The position numbers were made by a program, and so were the translations under genes. A DNA stretch of 64,000 bases, taken from Flammeovirgaceae bacterium SG7u.111. GTDB taxonomy: Bacteria > Bacteroidota > Bacteroidia > Cytophagales > Flammeovirgaceae. A model generated the notes under the pieces. The model did no database searches, had not been told where the DNA came from, and saw only the letters and a program-made list of their open reading frames with translations. The stretch is taken from positions 4,913,635 through 4,977,634 of the forward strand of contig CP139021.1 of NCBI GenBank assembly GCA_034044135.1, read 5' to 3'. Shown piece after piece: positions 1 to 9,169 of the stretch. The number at the start of each line of letters is the position of its first letter. Within the stretch, counting starts at the first letter, position 1.

Positions 1-1
1 A

Positions 2-703
2 GTTGCCATGCGCACGGAGAAGCTGAAAGCAATGAACGAGGAACTAGACCTATTTCTATACAGATCTGCACAAGATTTCCGCCAACCACTCACCACCCTC
101 AAAGGGTTAAACTCTTTGGCAGTCGTTGCCCTCAAAGATGAATTTTCCCGCTCTCTATTCGAAAAAGTAGGGGAAACTGCCTCACAAATGGAGAAGGTAC
201 TCCAAAAGTTTTCAATACTCCACGAGGTACTATCTCTCAGCGATAAGCCCAATTTGGTAAATTCAGAAACAGTACTGTTTCATGCGAAAGACAATCTTGA
301 AGATCGTCTCACCCAAATCAATATTGAAAGTGAAATTTCTAAAAACAATGGCAGTTTCAAGTCATACGCCCAACTTATCGAACATATCATCTTCATCTTG
401 CTCGAAAATGCACTAGACTTTGTTAATCCCCATTCTCCAGAAGCACCGTCTATAAAAGTGATGTTGCAACAATCTGCCAGCGAAATGCTAATAAAGGTCA
501 GCGACAACGGAGTAGGTATACAAGAATCCGTTCAGCCACGTATTTTTGAAATGTACTTTAGGGCCAACGAACACTCAAAAGGCAAAGGCTTAGGCTTGTA
601 CATAGCAAAAAAAGCGGTTGAAGCACTTGAAGGCTCCATCACATTCGAGAGTAAACTAGGAGTAGGCACTACTTTTACAGTAAGTTTACCAAGCTTTAAT
701 TAA
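2..703 (+). CDS. Sensor histidine kinase, C-terminal part, phospho-His replaced by Gln
   Basis: The frame is open to the left window edge, so only the coiled-coil end, the dimerisation/phosphotransfer region and the ATPase domain are present. The first visible Met (base 8) lies inside a stretch that aligns with residues well inside the next kinase (RTEKL..NEELDLFLYRS versus RTEKL..NKELDFFLYRS), so it is not the start. The HATPase part has an N box (ENALDF), a G1 box (DNGVGI) and a G2 box (GKGLGLYIAKK). The H box reads SAQDFRQP where the neighbour reads SSHDFRRP: codon 71-73 is CAA (Gln) at the position of the phospho-accepting His. Known: this His is needed for autophosphorylation. Inferred: the protein is catalytically degenerate, acts only as a heterodimer partner, or has lost function. 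It lies 198 nt upstream of its paralogue and is probably a tandem duplicate. Confidence 0.85.
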   Translation, partial: VAMRTEKLKAMNEELDLFLYRSAQDFRQPLTTLKGLNSLAVVALKDEFSRSLFEKVGETASQMEKVLQKFSILHEVLSLSDKPNLVNSETVLFHAKDNLEDRLTQINIESEISKNNGSFKSYAQLIEHIIFILLENALDFVNPHSPEAPSIKVMLQQSASEMLIKVSDNGVGIQESVQPRIFEMYFRANEHSKGKGLGLYIAKKAVEALEGSITFESKLGVGTTFTVSLPSFN

Positions 704-901
704 AAGTATGCTTAAGTTTCATCTATTTTGCTGCAAATGCTAAGGCTTTTCTACCCACTCAATTTTATTGTTTGGGATAAAGGAAGAATAAACAATGCTT
801 TAATCTACTTTTGCATTAAAATAATTGCATATTCTTTATTTTAAACTTAACTTTTATTTTTGATGCTTTAACTCCTAAAAATACCAACTAGAAACTACAC
901 T

Positions 902-3900
902 TTGGGTAATAACAAACTCATACTCCAATCAATCAAGCTGTATATTACGATAGCCCTCAGCATAACAGCCCAACGTGGACTTGCCCAAAAAGAGCTTTCC
1001 TATTATGCAGAATATCTATCTATTTCAGAAAAGCAGCCACTCAGCCATATTCGAGCTATTTACAAAGACAGTCTTGGTTTTATGTGGTTCGGCTCAGAAG
1101 ATGGGTTGATTAAATATGACGGACTTAGCTGCGATAATTATGCCTACCGAGAGGGAGAAGGAAAAAGCCTAACTTCAGCACATATTATCTCTATAACAAG
1201 TAGTAAAGGGGCAAATTTCTGGATTTCTACCTTAGGCGAAGGTATAAGCTATTACCACTACCACGAAGATAGGTTCGAACATTTTAGACATAATCCAACC
1301 AACCCAAACTCACTAATAAGTGATTATGTCTGGTATGTTTTTGAAGACAGTAAACAGAACCTCTGGATTGGGACAGACAAGGGAATAGATTACAAGCCGG
1401 CAGCTCAAGATTCTATTTTCCACCTTACAGCTACTCTAGCTTTTGGGAGTTCACCCAAGTTGAAATATCAGCAATTTAAGGAAGACCAAGAAGGAAATAT
1501 TTGGGTAGCTACCAGCAACGGAACTGGTTTTTTCCCAAACGGGAATCATGAAAAGTTCATGATGTTTCGGAAAGAAAATATAGACTCCCAAGCCAATTTT
1601 ACAACTCATATTTACATAGACCGAGAGAACACTGTTTGGATAGGCACTTTGGATGGACTTGGTAGGTTTGATTGGGCTGATAGCACTTTTATTTTTCAAA
1701 AAGAAAATGGCAAGCCTTTGATCGAAACTGCTTATCAAAATGTCCAGTATGTTGCTAGTTATGGACAAGACAATCTTCTCCTTTCTATCAACAAAGTAGG
1801 ACTACTCATCGTAGATAAAAAAGGGACAATTATTAAGAAACTCAACGATGACATAGGAGTAAAAACAAACTTTCAGTCATCTGAATTTAGAACTGTGTAT
1901 TCAGATGAATCCGATTTTATATGGGTGAGTGACTTTCATAAGACAATTGCTTTATTTACCCCAAATTACTATAAAGTAAACCTTCTCTCTCACAACCTAA
2001 AAGATAAAAACTCACTTCCTCACAACAACGTATGGGATATACTTGAAGATTCAAAAGGAAATATTTGGATTTCTACTAACGGGGGAGGTATTTCTTACTT
2101 TGACAGAAAAAACAATACGTTTACCAACTATAAAGATATACCTACAAACCGGCTTGCCCATACCCTCATTTTGGAGGAGGGCAAAGGTCTTTGGGTAGGC
2201 TCCTGGGGCAGGGGCATCACCTATTTTGACTTCAAAACAAAATCTACAAAAGTCCTGCTCAGCGACCAAAAAGATAATACAACCCTAAAAAACAACCAAG
2301 TTTATTACCTCCTGAAAGATCATAAAGGGCGGATGTGGGCTTCTACTTTTGGCGATGGAATAAGTGTACTGGACAGTGGTTCAACTAGCTTTCGACACTA
2401 CCAAAATGACCCTTCAAACCCAAATAGTATTAGTAAAAACAAGGTACGTTTTATATTTGAAGATAGCAAAAATAGACTATGGTTTGGCACAGAGGGAGGA
2501 GGACTTAACCTTTACAACGAAGAAAAAGATGTATTCATCCGCTTCCAAGCCTCCTCAAAGCCCGACTCGCTTTCAAGCAACAATGTGATTACGATTTTCG
2601 AAGATTCAAAAGGACGAATTTGGTTGGGAACATTAGGAGGAGGGCTAAATCTTTTTGATGTAAATAAAGCTTCATTCAAACATTTTGGACAAGCTTATGG
2701 GCTTGTGAGCAGTACCGTTTCCTCTATAAACGAAGATGATGAAGGAAACCTTTGGCTAGGCACCTCTTGGGGGCTTTACAAATTTGACCCGGAAAGAGAA
2801 GAATTCAGTAAATACGACAAGTCAAATGGCTTACAAGGAAATTTGTTCAATTTCGGCACTACCCTAAAGACTAAAAGGGGGGAATTATTTTTTGGTGGAT
2901 CAAATGGACTCAACTATTTTTTACCAAACCAAATCACTAAAAACACGAGAGTCCCCCAAGTGTATGTTACCGAAATTTATTTGTTCAACAAAAAAATGGA
3001 AGTAGGTGATAGCATAGGGCTTCTCTCTCAAAATGCCAATACTGTCAAAGCTATTTCTTTAGAGCCTGGCCAGTCCATCTTCACTATAAAATTTGCCGCA
3101 TTAAACTACCTCCACCCTGGCAAAAACCAATACGCTTACATACTAGAAGGGCTTGAGGAAGAGTGGAATTATGTGGGGAATAAAAACGAGGCAACCTATA
3201 CGCAGCTAGAGCCTGGGAAGTATACTTTCAAAGTAAAAGCCTCTAACAACGATGGTGTTTGGTTAGAAACTCCAACCTCACTTATTATCTATGTGCCCCC
3301 CCCATGGTGGAAAAGCAAATGGTTTATAAGCATAAGTATTTTCACCTTTGTTGCAGTATTAGTTTTTCTTTACAAACAGAGGATCATGAACCTCAATAGG
3401 CAACGCATGCAGATGGAGGCTAAAGTAAAAGAACGCACGTTAGAACTAAATACGGCCTACAAAAAAATAAAAGAAAAAAATGAGGAAGTAAATAGTCAGT
3501 CAGAAGAATTACATCAGCAAGCAGAAGAGCTAAGAATCACCAACGAGCAAATCACTTCGCTCAATGCAGCTTTGGAAAACAAGGTGAAAGAAAGAACAGA
3601 AAAACTGAGCAAGACGAACAAAGAACTTGATTTCTTCCTCTATCGCTCTTCCCACGATTTCCGCCGACCGCTCACCACGCTTATGGGCATCAGTTCCATG
3701 GCAAAGATCTACATCAAAGAAGAATTCTCCATCTCCCTCTTCGATAAGGTACAGGACACTGCCGAAAAAATGGATATAATGCTTCAAAAGCTCACCATGA
3801 TCCACGACATCAACAACATGAACGAGCTTTCAAAAGCAGTAGATTTTGAAAAAATACTAAAAGATATAGGAGAGCAAATTAGCGACCTTAAGAAAAAGAC

Positions 3901-4285
3901 GAATACCGAACTCAACTTCGTAGCGGAAACTCCCATCAACTTTTTTTCTAAGCTCCATTTCATCGAAATCATCTTATCTAACCTTATCGAAAACAGTATT
4001 TACTTCAGTGGGCATCCATTCAACCCTAACCCCAAGATAGATATCATGATTTCCCAAGCTCAAGATGGACTAAGCATAAAGGTGGTTGACAATGGCGTAG
4101 GCATCCCCCCCGATTCGTTGCCCAATATTTATGATATTTACTTCAGGGGAAATGAAAACTCCCCAGGCAATGGGTTAGGCTTGTTTGTGGTCAAAAAAGC
4201 GGTGGAACGCCTTGAAGGAAGCATCCATTGCGAATCGACAACAGGCAAGGGAACTACGTTTACCATTGTTATTCCCGGGGCTTAG
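902..4285 (+). CDS. Reg_prop/Y_Y_Y sensor histidine kinase without receiver or HTH
   Basis: This 1127-residue membrane sensor kinase begins with a signal-like hydrophobic segment (about residues 8-28). A long periplasmic part follows, built of Reg_prop propeller blades (repeated WxGT/WFGSxxGL motifs, about 45-680), then a Y_Y_Y domain (about 720-800), one membrane helix (about 806-826) and a coiled coil. The HisKA region has His918 in SSHDFRRP, and the HATPase domain carries ENSIYF, DNGVGIP and GNGLGLFVVKK. The same sensor layout occurs in hybrid two-component regulators of Bacteroidota glycan loci, but those continue into receiver and AraC HTH domains; this protein ends after the ATPase. The start must be TTG at 902: an in-frame stop lies at 869-871, there is no ATG between, and the next Met is inside the propeller. 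A cognate response regulator is not in the window. It may sense an oligosaccharide; the ligand is unknown. Confidence 0.9.
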   Translation: MGNNKLILQSIKLYITIALSITAQRGLAQKELSYYAEYLSISEKQPLSHIRAIYKDSLGFMWFGSEDGLIKYDGLSCDNYAYREGEGKSLTSAHIISITSSKGANFWISTLGEGISYYHYHEDRFEHFRHNPTNPNSLISDYVWYVFEDSKQNLWIGTDKGIDYKPAAQDSIFHLTATLAFGSSPKLKYQQFKEDQEGNIWVATSNGTGFFPNGNHEKFMMFRKENIDSQANFTTHIYIDRENTVWIGTLDGLGRFDWADSTFIFQKENGKPLIETAYQNVQYVASYGQDNLLLSINKVGLLIVDKKGTIIKKLNDDIGVKTNFQSSEFRTVYSDESDFIWVSDFHKTIALFTPNYYKVNLLSHNLKDKNSLPHNNVWDILEDSKGNIWISTNGGGISYFDRKNNTFTNYKDIPTNRLAHTLILEEGKGLWVGSWGRGITYFDFKTKSTKVLLSDQKDNTTLKNNQVYYLLKDHKGRMWASTFGDGISVLDSGSTSFRHYQNDPSNPNSISKNKVRFIFEDSKNRLWFGTEGGGLNLYNEEKDVFIRFQASSKPDSLSSNNVITIFEDSKGRIWLGTLGGGLNLFDVNKASFKHFGQAYGLVSSTVSSINEDDEGNLWLGTSWGLYKFDPEREEFSKYDKSNGLQGNLFNFGTTLKTKRGELFFGGSNGLNYFLPNQITKNTRVPQVYVTEIYLFNKKMEVGDSIGLLSQNANTVKAISLEPGQSIFTIKFAALNYLHPGKNQYAYILEGLEEEWNYVGNKNEATYTQLEPGKYTFKVKASNNDGVWLETPTSLIIYVPPPWWKSKWFISISIFTFVAVLVFLYKQRIMNLNRQRMQMEAKVKERTLELNTAYKKIKEKNEEVNSQSEELHQQAEELRITNEQITSLNAALENKVKERTEKLSKTNKELDFFLYRSSHDFRRPLTTLMGISSMAKIYIKEEFSISLFDKVQDTAEKMDIMLQKLTMIHDINNMNELSKAVDFEKILKDIGEQISDLKKKTNTELNFVAETPINFFSKLHFIEIILSNLIENSIYFSGHPFNPNPKIDIMISQAQDGLSIKVVDNGVGIPPDSLPNIYDIYFRGNENSPGNGLGLFVVKKAVERLEGSIHCESTTGKGTTFTIVIPGA

Positions 4286-4349
4286 AGCGGTAAAAAGTCA
4301 ACTTCTACTTATCAGATAGGTATAGAATACAATTTCCCAACAACTATAC

Positions 4350-5720
4350 ATGAAGATGAAAAAACTAATTACCTTAAATCTCCTTGTGAGCTTACTTTTT
4401 GTTATCAACAATTGCAACTCCAAAGTAGAAGACCAAGCCAGCCAGCAACTCAGCAAAGAAGAACTCACCGAAGAAATAGAATTTTACCTTAAAGACAAAC
4501 TGCTCCATATTTGGTATCCTCGCATGGTAGACAAAGAAAACGGAGGGTATTACACCAATTTCAACAGTGACTGGACGCTGATGGAAACACAACCCAAAAT
4601 GATAGTGAGCCAAGCTCGTGGCTTATGGACAGCGAGCAAAGCTGCCGAACTATTTCCCGACGACCCTCGCTACCTCGACGCTGCCCATTATGGTTTTACC
4701 GGCCTCCGAGATACTATGTGGGATTACCAGAAAGGCGGCTTTCATTTCTTTGCCCCAAACCCCAACGAAGCCCCATCTGCTATCAAGCAGTCTTACGGCA
4801 TTGCTTTTGGTATTTATGGACTGGCGGCTTACTACAAGCTCACCAGCAACCCCGAAGCCCTTGAGCTAGCAAAAAAAGCTTTCTTCTGGTTAGATGAACA
4901 TGCCCACGACGCTGAACACGGAGGTTATTATGATATACTTACTAGAGAAGGGTTAAGCGCTCTTTCCCCTGATTTCAACCCCGAACTGTTAGGTCGTTAT
5001 GGGGAAATTGCCAACTACAAAGATTATAACTCCAGTATCCATATCCTCGAAGCCTTTGCCGAACTCTATGTTGTGTGGAAAGATGAGCTCTTGAAAGATC
5101 GGCTAAGAGAAATGTTGCTGATCACCCGAGACAAAATCATTGGTGAGAAAGGATACATGAGCCTGTATTTTGAAAAAGACTGGACCGCTATTTCTTTCCA
5201 GCAAGAAAGCGATAGCGTGATCAAACAAAACTTTTGGCTCGACCATGTCACTTTTGGGCATGATATAGAAACAGCTTACTTACTGTTAGAAGCAGCGGAA
5301 GTACTTGGCGAAGAAGTAGAAGAAACAGAGCATTTTACTAAAAAAATGGTGGACTTAGCTTTGGAAAATGGGTTTGATGAAGAATATAAAGGCGTATTTG
5401 ACGGGGGAAATTATTTCCAAGACGAGGACAAACCACAGATCACCAAAGGCAGCAAAAACTGGTGGTCGCAAGCGGAAGCCTTAAATACCTTACTGATTTT
5501 TGCCAAGCATTACCCTGACGAGCCTGTGTACATGGAAGCCTTCCAAAACATGTGGGCATTTTGCAAAGAATACGCCATAGATAAAGAAAACGGAGGTTGG
5601 TACGAAGAGACAATAGATGTAACTCCAAGTTCGAAAAACAAGAAGAAAGGCCATGTGTGGAAATCGAACTACCATACGGGGCGCTCCCTCATGAATTGTT
5701 ATAAAATGCTCCATCAATAA
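4350..5720 (+). CDS. N-acylglucosamine 2-epimerase (AGE) family lipoprotein
   Basis: This 456-residue protein belongs to the AGE / cellobiose 2-epimerase (alpha/alpha)6-barrel family. Family-like segments include GGYYTNFNSDW, QARGLWTASKAAE, the Gly/Tyr-rich GGFHFFAPN and the C-terminal HVWKSNYHTGRSLMNCY with its basic and His residues near the expected active site. AGE enzymes epimerise C2 of N-acetylglucosamine or of the reducing sugar in beta-1,4 disaccharides. What stands out is an N-terminal lipoprotein signal ending at a Cys near residue 22 (VINNC), because described family members are normally cytoplasmic. The ATG at 4350 gives the full signal. It lies 64 nt after the sensor kinase gene on the same strand, so co-transcription is possible. 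The exact substrate cannot be told from sequence. Confidence 0.85.
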   Translation: MKMKKLITLNLLVSLLFVINNCNSKVEDQASQQLSKEELTEEIEFYLKDKLLHIWYPRMVDKENGGYYTNFNSDWTLMETQPKMIVSQARGLWTASKAAELFPDDPRYLDAAHYGFTGLRDTMWDYQKGGFHFFAPNPNEAPSAIKQSYGIAFGIYGLAAYYKLTSNPEALELAKKAFFWLDEHAHDAEHGGYYDILTREGLSALSPDFNPELLGRYGEIANYKDYNSSIHILEAFAELYVVWKDELLKDRLREMLLITRDKIIGEKGYMSLYFEKDWTAISFQQESDSVIKQNFWLDHVTFGHDIETAYLLLEAAEVLGEEVEETEHFTKKMVDLALENGFDEEYKGVFDGGNYFQDEDKPQITKGSKNWWSQAEALNTLLIFAKHYPDEPVYMEAFQNMWAFCKEYAIDKENGGWYEETIDVTPSSKNKKKGHVWKSNYHTGRSLMNCYKMLHQ

Positions 5721-5796
5721 AAATAAAAAAAGAGTGATTTATCCCAAAACTGAAAAGAGGAGAAACTTATCTGACTTTCTCAGGTGTTAAAGAGCT

Positions 5797-6303
5797 ATGA
5801 AATTAATCAAAAGCAAAAAATATATACTGGGGCTGGGCTTGGTTGCCCTGCCCATTTTCTTTTTACCCTACAAACAGCTTGCCTACCAAGTATTCCTGCA
5901 CACATCTATCTATGAGCATACCGTCCCCCTCATCCCCCCTCAGGAAGTCAGCTTGAAACAGGATATCATTTTAGATATCCGAAGCCCTAAAGAATTCGGC
6001 GTAAGCCACTTGCCTTATGCACAATTTGTTGATTACGATAGCTTTGATGTTTCCAAGCTCCCATCCATTGAAAAAGACAAAAAGATCGTGGTCTATTGCT
6101 CGGTGGGCTACCGAAGCGAGCGGATAGGGGAAAAGCTGCAAGAAGCAGGCTACACCAATGTCCATAACCTAGAGGGCGGTATCTTCCAATGGGTAAATCA
6201 AGAACTGGAAGTAGTAGACTCAGCTGGGAGCACCCAAAATATCCACCCATTCAGCAAAGACTGGGGCTTTTGGCTCAGAAATGGCAATCAGGTGATGGAG
6301 TGA
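5797..6303 (+). CDS. Membrane-anchored rhodanese-like domain protein
   Basis: This 168-residue protein has an N-terminal hydrophobic segment (about residues 9-25) and one rhodanese domain (about 45-140). The sequence shows the structural motif LDIRSPKEF and the active-site loop beginning at Cys101 (CSVGYRS), followed by the typical GYTNVHNLEGGIFQW segment. Rhodaneses move sulfane sulfur through a persulfide on the loop Cys. The CxxGYRS loop is common in single-domain bacterial rhodaneses of unknown acceptor. The topology places the domain outside the cytoplasm, or anchors it to the inner membrane. It lies 76 nt after the epimerase gene; no functional link is evident. Confidence 0.88.
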   Translation: MKLIKSKKYILGLGLVALPIFFLPYKQLAYQVFLHTSIYEHTVPLIPPQEVSLKQDIILDIRSPKEFGVSHLPYAQFVDYDSFDVSKLPSIEKDKKIVVYCSVGYRSERIGEKLQEAGYTNVHNLEGGIFQWVNQELEVVDSAGSTQNIHPFSKDWGFWLRNGNQVME

Positions 6304-6450
6304 GGTTGAATGCCTCCTTCATAAAGTTATTCCTTCGAAAGCGGTACATCCCTCCTATTCCAACAGGTTACGCTCACTTTTGAAAAACGCTCATTTACCT
6401 ATAACTTTGATTACAGAAAAGTAGATATTACCAAAATCAATAAGGGAAAT

Positions 6451-7215
6451 ATGTCGATTACAAAAGAAGCCGAACTAATCGGCATGAAGAAGATCAGTGA
6501 AGTTGTTGGGACTACCTTAAGACGCATGAGAGAATATGCTCAAGTCGGTATGTCCACAAAGGAACTAGACGAATATGGTGGCTCTATTCTAAAAAGTTAT
6601 GGGGCAAAGTCTGCTCCTTACGAAACCTATAACTTTCCTGGCTATTCTTGCATCAGTGTGAATAAAGAAGCGGCTCATGGCATCCCTTCTGACAAAACAA
6701 TTCTAAAAGAAGGGGATTTGATTAACATAGATGTCTCGGCCGAGCTCAATGGTTTTTGGTCTGACAACGGAGGCTCTTTCGTTTTGGGGGAAGATATCCA
6801 TAACCACCAACCGCTTGTCGATGCCTCCAAACAAATTTTGCGCAAGGCTATTGATAACATCAGAGGTGGAATTAAAATCGCCGATATAGGACACCTGATA
6901 GAAACGAACGCAAGAAAAGCAGGTTTTAAGGTTATCAAAAACTTAGCTGGTCATGGCGTTGGCAGAAGCTTACACGAAGCACCTGAAGACATCCTGAACT
7001 ACAAGGTACGAAGCAACCGAGAAAGATTTAAGAAAAACACAACCGTAGCAATAGAAACCTTTATTTCAACAGGCTCGACTATCGCAGTTGAAAAAAAGGA
7101 TGGCTGGACCTTGGTTGGAAACCTTGGAGGTTATGTAGCCCAACACGAACAAACCATCCTTATAACAGATTCCAGCCCAGTTATTTTAACCAAGTCAAAT
7201 GAGATTTGGGATTAG
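6451..7215 (+). CDS. map: Methionine aminopeptidase, type I
   Basis: This 254-residue cytosolic metalloprotease would remove the initiator Met from nascent proteins. All expected metal ligands are visible: Asp94 (NIDVSAELNG), Asp105 (WSDNGG), His168 (GHGVGRSLHE), Glu202 (AIETFIST) and Glu233 (AQHEQT). The substrate-side His76 is in AAHGIP. The length fits type Ia enzymes without an N-terminal zinc-finger extension. The ATG at 6451 follows a purine-rich stretch (AAGGGAAAT). Bacteroidota often carry more than one copy, and the usual housekeeping copy sits in the secY/infA ribosomal region, so this isolated gene is probably an accessory paralogue; that is an inference. Confidence 0.93.
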   Translation: MSITKEAELIGMKKISEVVGTTLRRMREYAQVGMSTKELDEYGGSILKSYGAKSAPYETYNFPGYSCISVNKEAAHGIPSDKTILKEGDLINIDVSAELNGFWSDNGGSFVLGEDIHNHQPLVDASKQILRKAIDNIRGGIKIADIGHLIETNARKAGFKVIKNLAGHGVGRSLHEAPEDILNYKVRSNRERFKKNTTVAIETFISTGSTIAVEKKDGWTLVGNLGGYVAQHEQTILITDSSPVILTKSNEIWD

Positions 7216-7241
7216 AAGACCCAAATGAGTCACCTGACCTC

Positions 7242-7306
7242 AGTTTCGGCTAAAGCCGATTATATATCTATCGTTACGGGGCTTAAAAACCCGTCTAGTG
7301 AAAAAA
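7242..7306 (+). repeat. Dispersed half copy of palindromic family A
   Basis: The sequence holds a short hairpin, CGGCTAAAGCCG, and a second hairpin arm CGGGGCTTAAAAACCCG, followed by CTAGTGAAAAA. This is the same order seen in the elements flanking the IS200-like transposase (19471-19725 and 20163-20403). Only the left half of the full element is present here, just after the methionine aminopeptidase gene. Confidence 0.8.
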
Positions 7307-7412
7307 CTCAATAAAAGTTGGAAAAGCTAACAGTAGATCAGTAGAAATTATTTTGTCCATCAGTAGATGAATGGAAGGGCTTAACAACCTACCCTTACCT
7401 CAATGGAATTAA

Positions 7413-7832
7413 GATTGCTTTTATGGCAAAAAAGCAACGAATAATTTTAAATATGATGAATTAAAAAGTTGCTTAGGAGAATGTAAAGGACAAGTATTTT
7501 ATTATGAACTTTTGAGGCTGGATAATGAGCTTGTAAGAGTTCATACCGAAAGAGTTATTTGCGAAAAATGTAAAAACAGCCCACTTATTTCAGCAACTCC
7601 TTCCGTTATAGATCTCTATATTGGAGTTGAAGAACAAGACCATGCTAAAAAAGAGGTTATAAATTCCCTACTTTAAAAGCAGATATTGCAATACGCTATA
7701 TGAGAGAAGATATACCATCTGGCAACTTTATGAAGAAAAAGTAAGGGGTAATGCTAATCCCCAAAAGATATAGGCAGATTACTATCAGAAGCTCTAGTTC
7801 CGCCATCAATAATTAAAATGGAAACAAAATAA
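7413..7832 (+). pseudogene. Decayed gene of unknown function with several frameshifts
   Basis: Three successive reading frames give protein-like sequence that fits end to end. The first runs 7413-7676 (YDELKSCLGECKGQ..., with a CEKCKNS segment) and stops at TAA. The second continues from about 7676 to 7744 (KADIAIRYMREDIPSGNF). The third covers about 7760-7832 (PKDIGRLLSEALVPPS). Each join can be repaired by a one-base change in a homopolymer run (TTT/AAAA near 7674, AAAAA near 7737, CCCC/AAAA near 7760). No start codon is visible, because an in-frame stop precedes base 7413. The family was not recognised. The following 277 nt to the next gene are AT-rich and show nothing else. Confidence 0.45.
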
Positions 7833-8109
7833 AGCAAGATATTTTTTATTGATAGTCCCTTCTTTTCTAACTCCTACCCTACTGCCAATCATTTCAAATC
7901 AAAAGGCAAGCCTCAAGCTCTACAAGTAATTAGCATAAGTATTGAATAAATTTATATATATGCAATATTATATATACATTCAACCGTTACATGTAAAGGT
8001 CATCTATTCTTATTCTAAAGAGTAGTACAAGATAATTTTATTCTTGATAGACCTTTTTGATTTCACATTACAGTAACTATTTTTTTTAAATTTTCAACCA
8101 ATAAAAAGT

Positions 8110-8963
8110 ATGTTTAATTCATTCAAATTATTTTTATTAACATTCTCAGCAATATTGGCTGTATCTTTTTTTTCGTCTTGTAGCGAAGAGTTTGAAGCCC
8201 CTAGCACTGAGGGTATGTCGGCAAGTATTGATGGAAAGCTGTGGAGCCCAACTATTATGCCGCAACCATTAATAATGGCTTTACCAACATTACAGGTCGG
8301 ACGGATGACGGTCAGGTCATCACAATTACCCTATCAGATGATAATACAGGAGTGTATACACTCGAACAATCATCAGTTCATGTAGCAGCCTACACAGAGC
8401 AAATAGGAGCAAATGCACATACCACCAATGGTTCGGCAACTGCAGGCGGCACTGTTGAGATAACAGCAATAGATAAAACCGAGGGTTGGATTAGTGGCAC
8501 ATTCTCTTTTACACTTGTTCGCGCTATTGATAACAGTACTGTAAGTGTTACGAATGGCACAATAAATAAAGTACTGATTGGAACAGCTAGTGGAGGGGGA
8601 TCTAACAGCTTTTCTTTAAAGGTGGATGGTACGGACTGGACAGCTACTTCTGCTATTGCCTATGTAGCACTCGGTACTCTCCAAATCTCTGCTACCAGCA
8701 ATGATAATAACAAGACATTTAGTCTTTCCATGCCTCCTACAATAACTCCAGGAACATATGATATAGAGTCATTTGGGGATTATTCAGCCCAATACAATAT
8801 TGGCACTTCCGTATTTTTAACTGCAGATCAGGGTAAACTTATCATAAGTAAGCATGACATACAGAACCGTACCATTGAGGGAACATTTAATTTCGAAGCA
8901 TCTGAGCTTATAGGTTCTAATACAGCAAGTATTACGGAAGGCAGCTTCTCTGTGAATTACTAA
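8110..8963 (+). pseudogene. DUF6252-type lipoprotein, interrupted by a one-base frameshift
   Basis: Frame one starts at ATG 8110 with a lipoprotein signal (VSFFSSC, Cys near residue 24) and reads MSASIDGKLWSP. It then leaves the coding frame. The coding sense continues in another frame from about 8247 to 8963 (NYYAATINNGFTNITG...). Adding one C to the CCC at 8247-8249 would give a continuous IDGKLWSPNYYAATINNG, the usual opening of a DUF6252 repeat. The protein would be about 284 residues with two DUF6252-like repeats; the second starts at VDGTDWTATS. These are secreted or surface lipoproteins of unknown function in Bacteroidota. The break may be real, a phase switch or a sequencing error. 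A separate translation from GTG 8241 is formally possible but would give a protein without a signal. Confidence 0.8.
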
Positions 8964-9035
8964 TTAAGATTACGCTATGCCTATGATTAGCTAAGATTTT
9001 ATCAACACCCCGTCCCTAAATTTAGGGTAAACCTT

Positions 9036-9070
9036 AAGGCCACTGAAGAAAAGCTTCGGTGGCCTTCTTT
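9036..9070 (+). terminator. Rho-independent terminator after the DUF6252 gene
   Basis: A hairpin with arms AAGGCCACTGAAG and CTTCGGTGGCCTT (one mismatch, short AAAAG-type loop) is followed by TTCTTT. It lies 72 nt after the plus-strand DUF6252 frame and before the convergent AraC gene. Confidence 0.85.
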
Positions 9071-9169
9071 ATGATAACCGTGAGGATGATTAAAAACAGA
9101 GTTTGGGCTAAAAAACTACCTAACAGCTCATATCTTGCTATCAATAAGCTTTATTAGACTAAGTTAACT

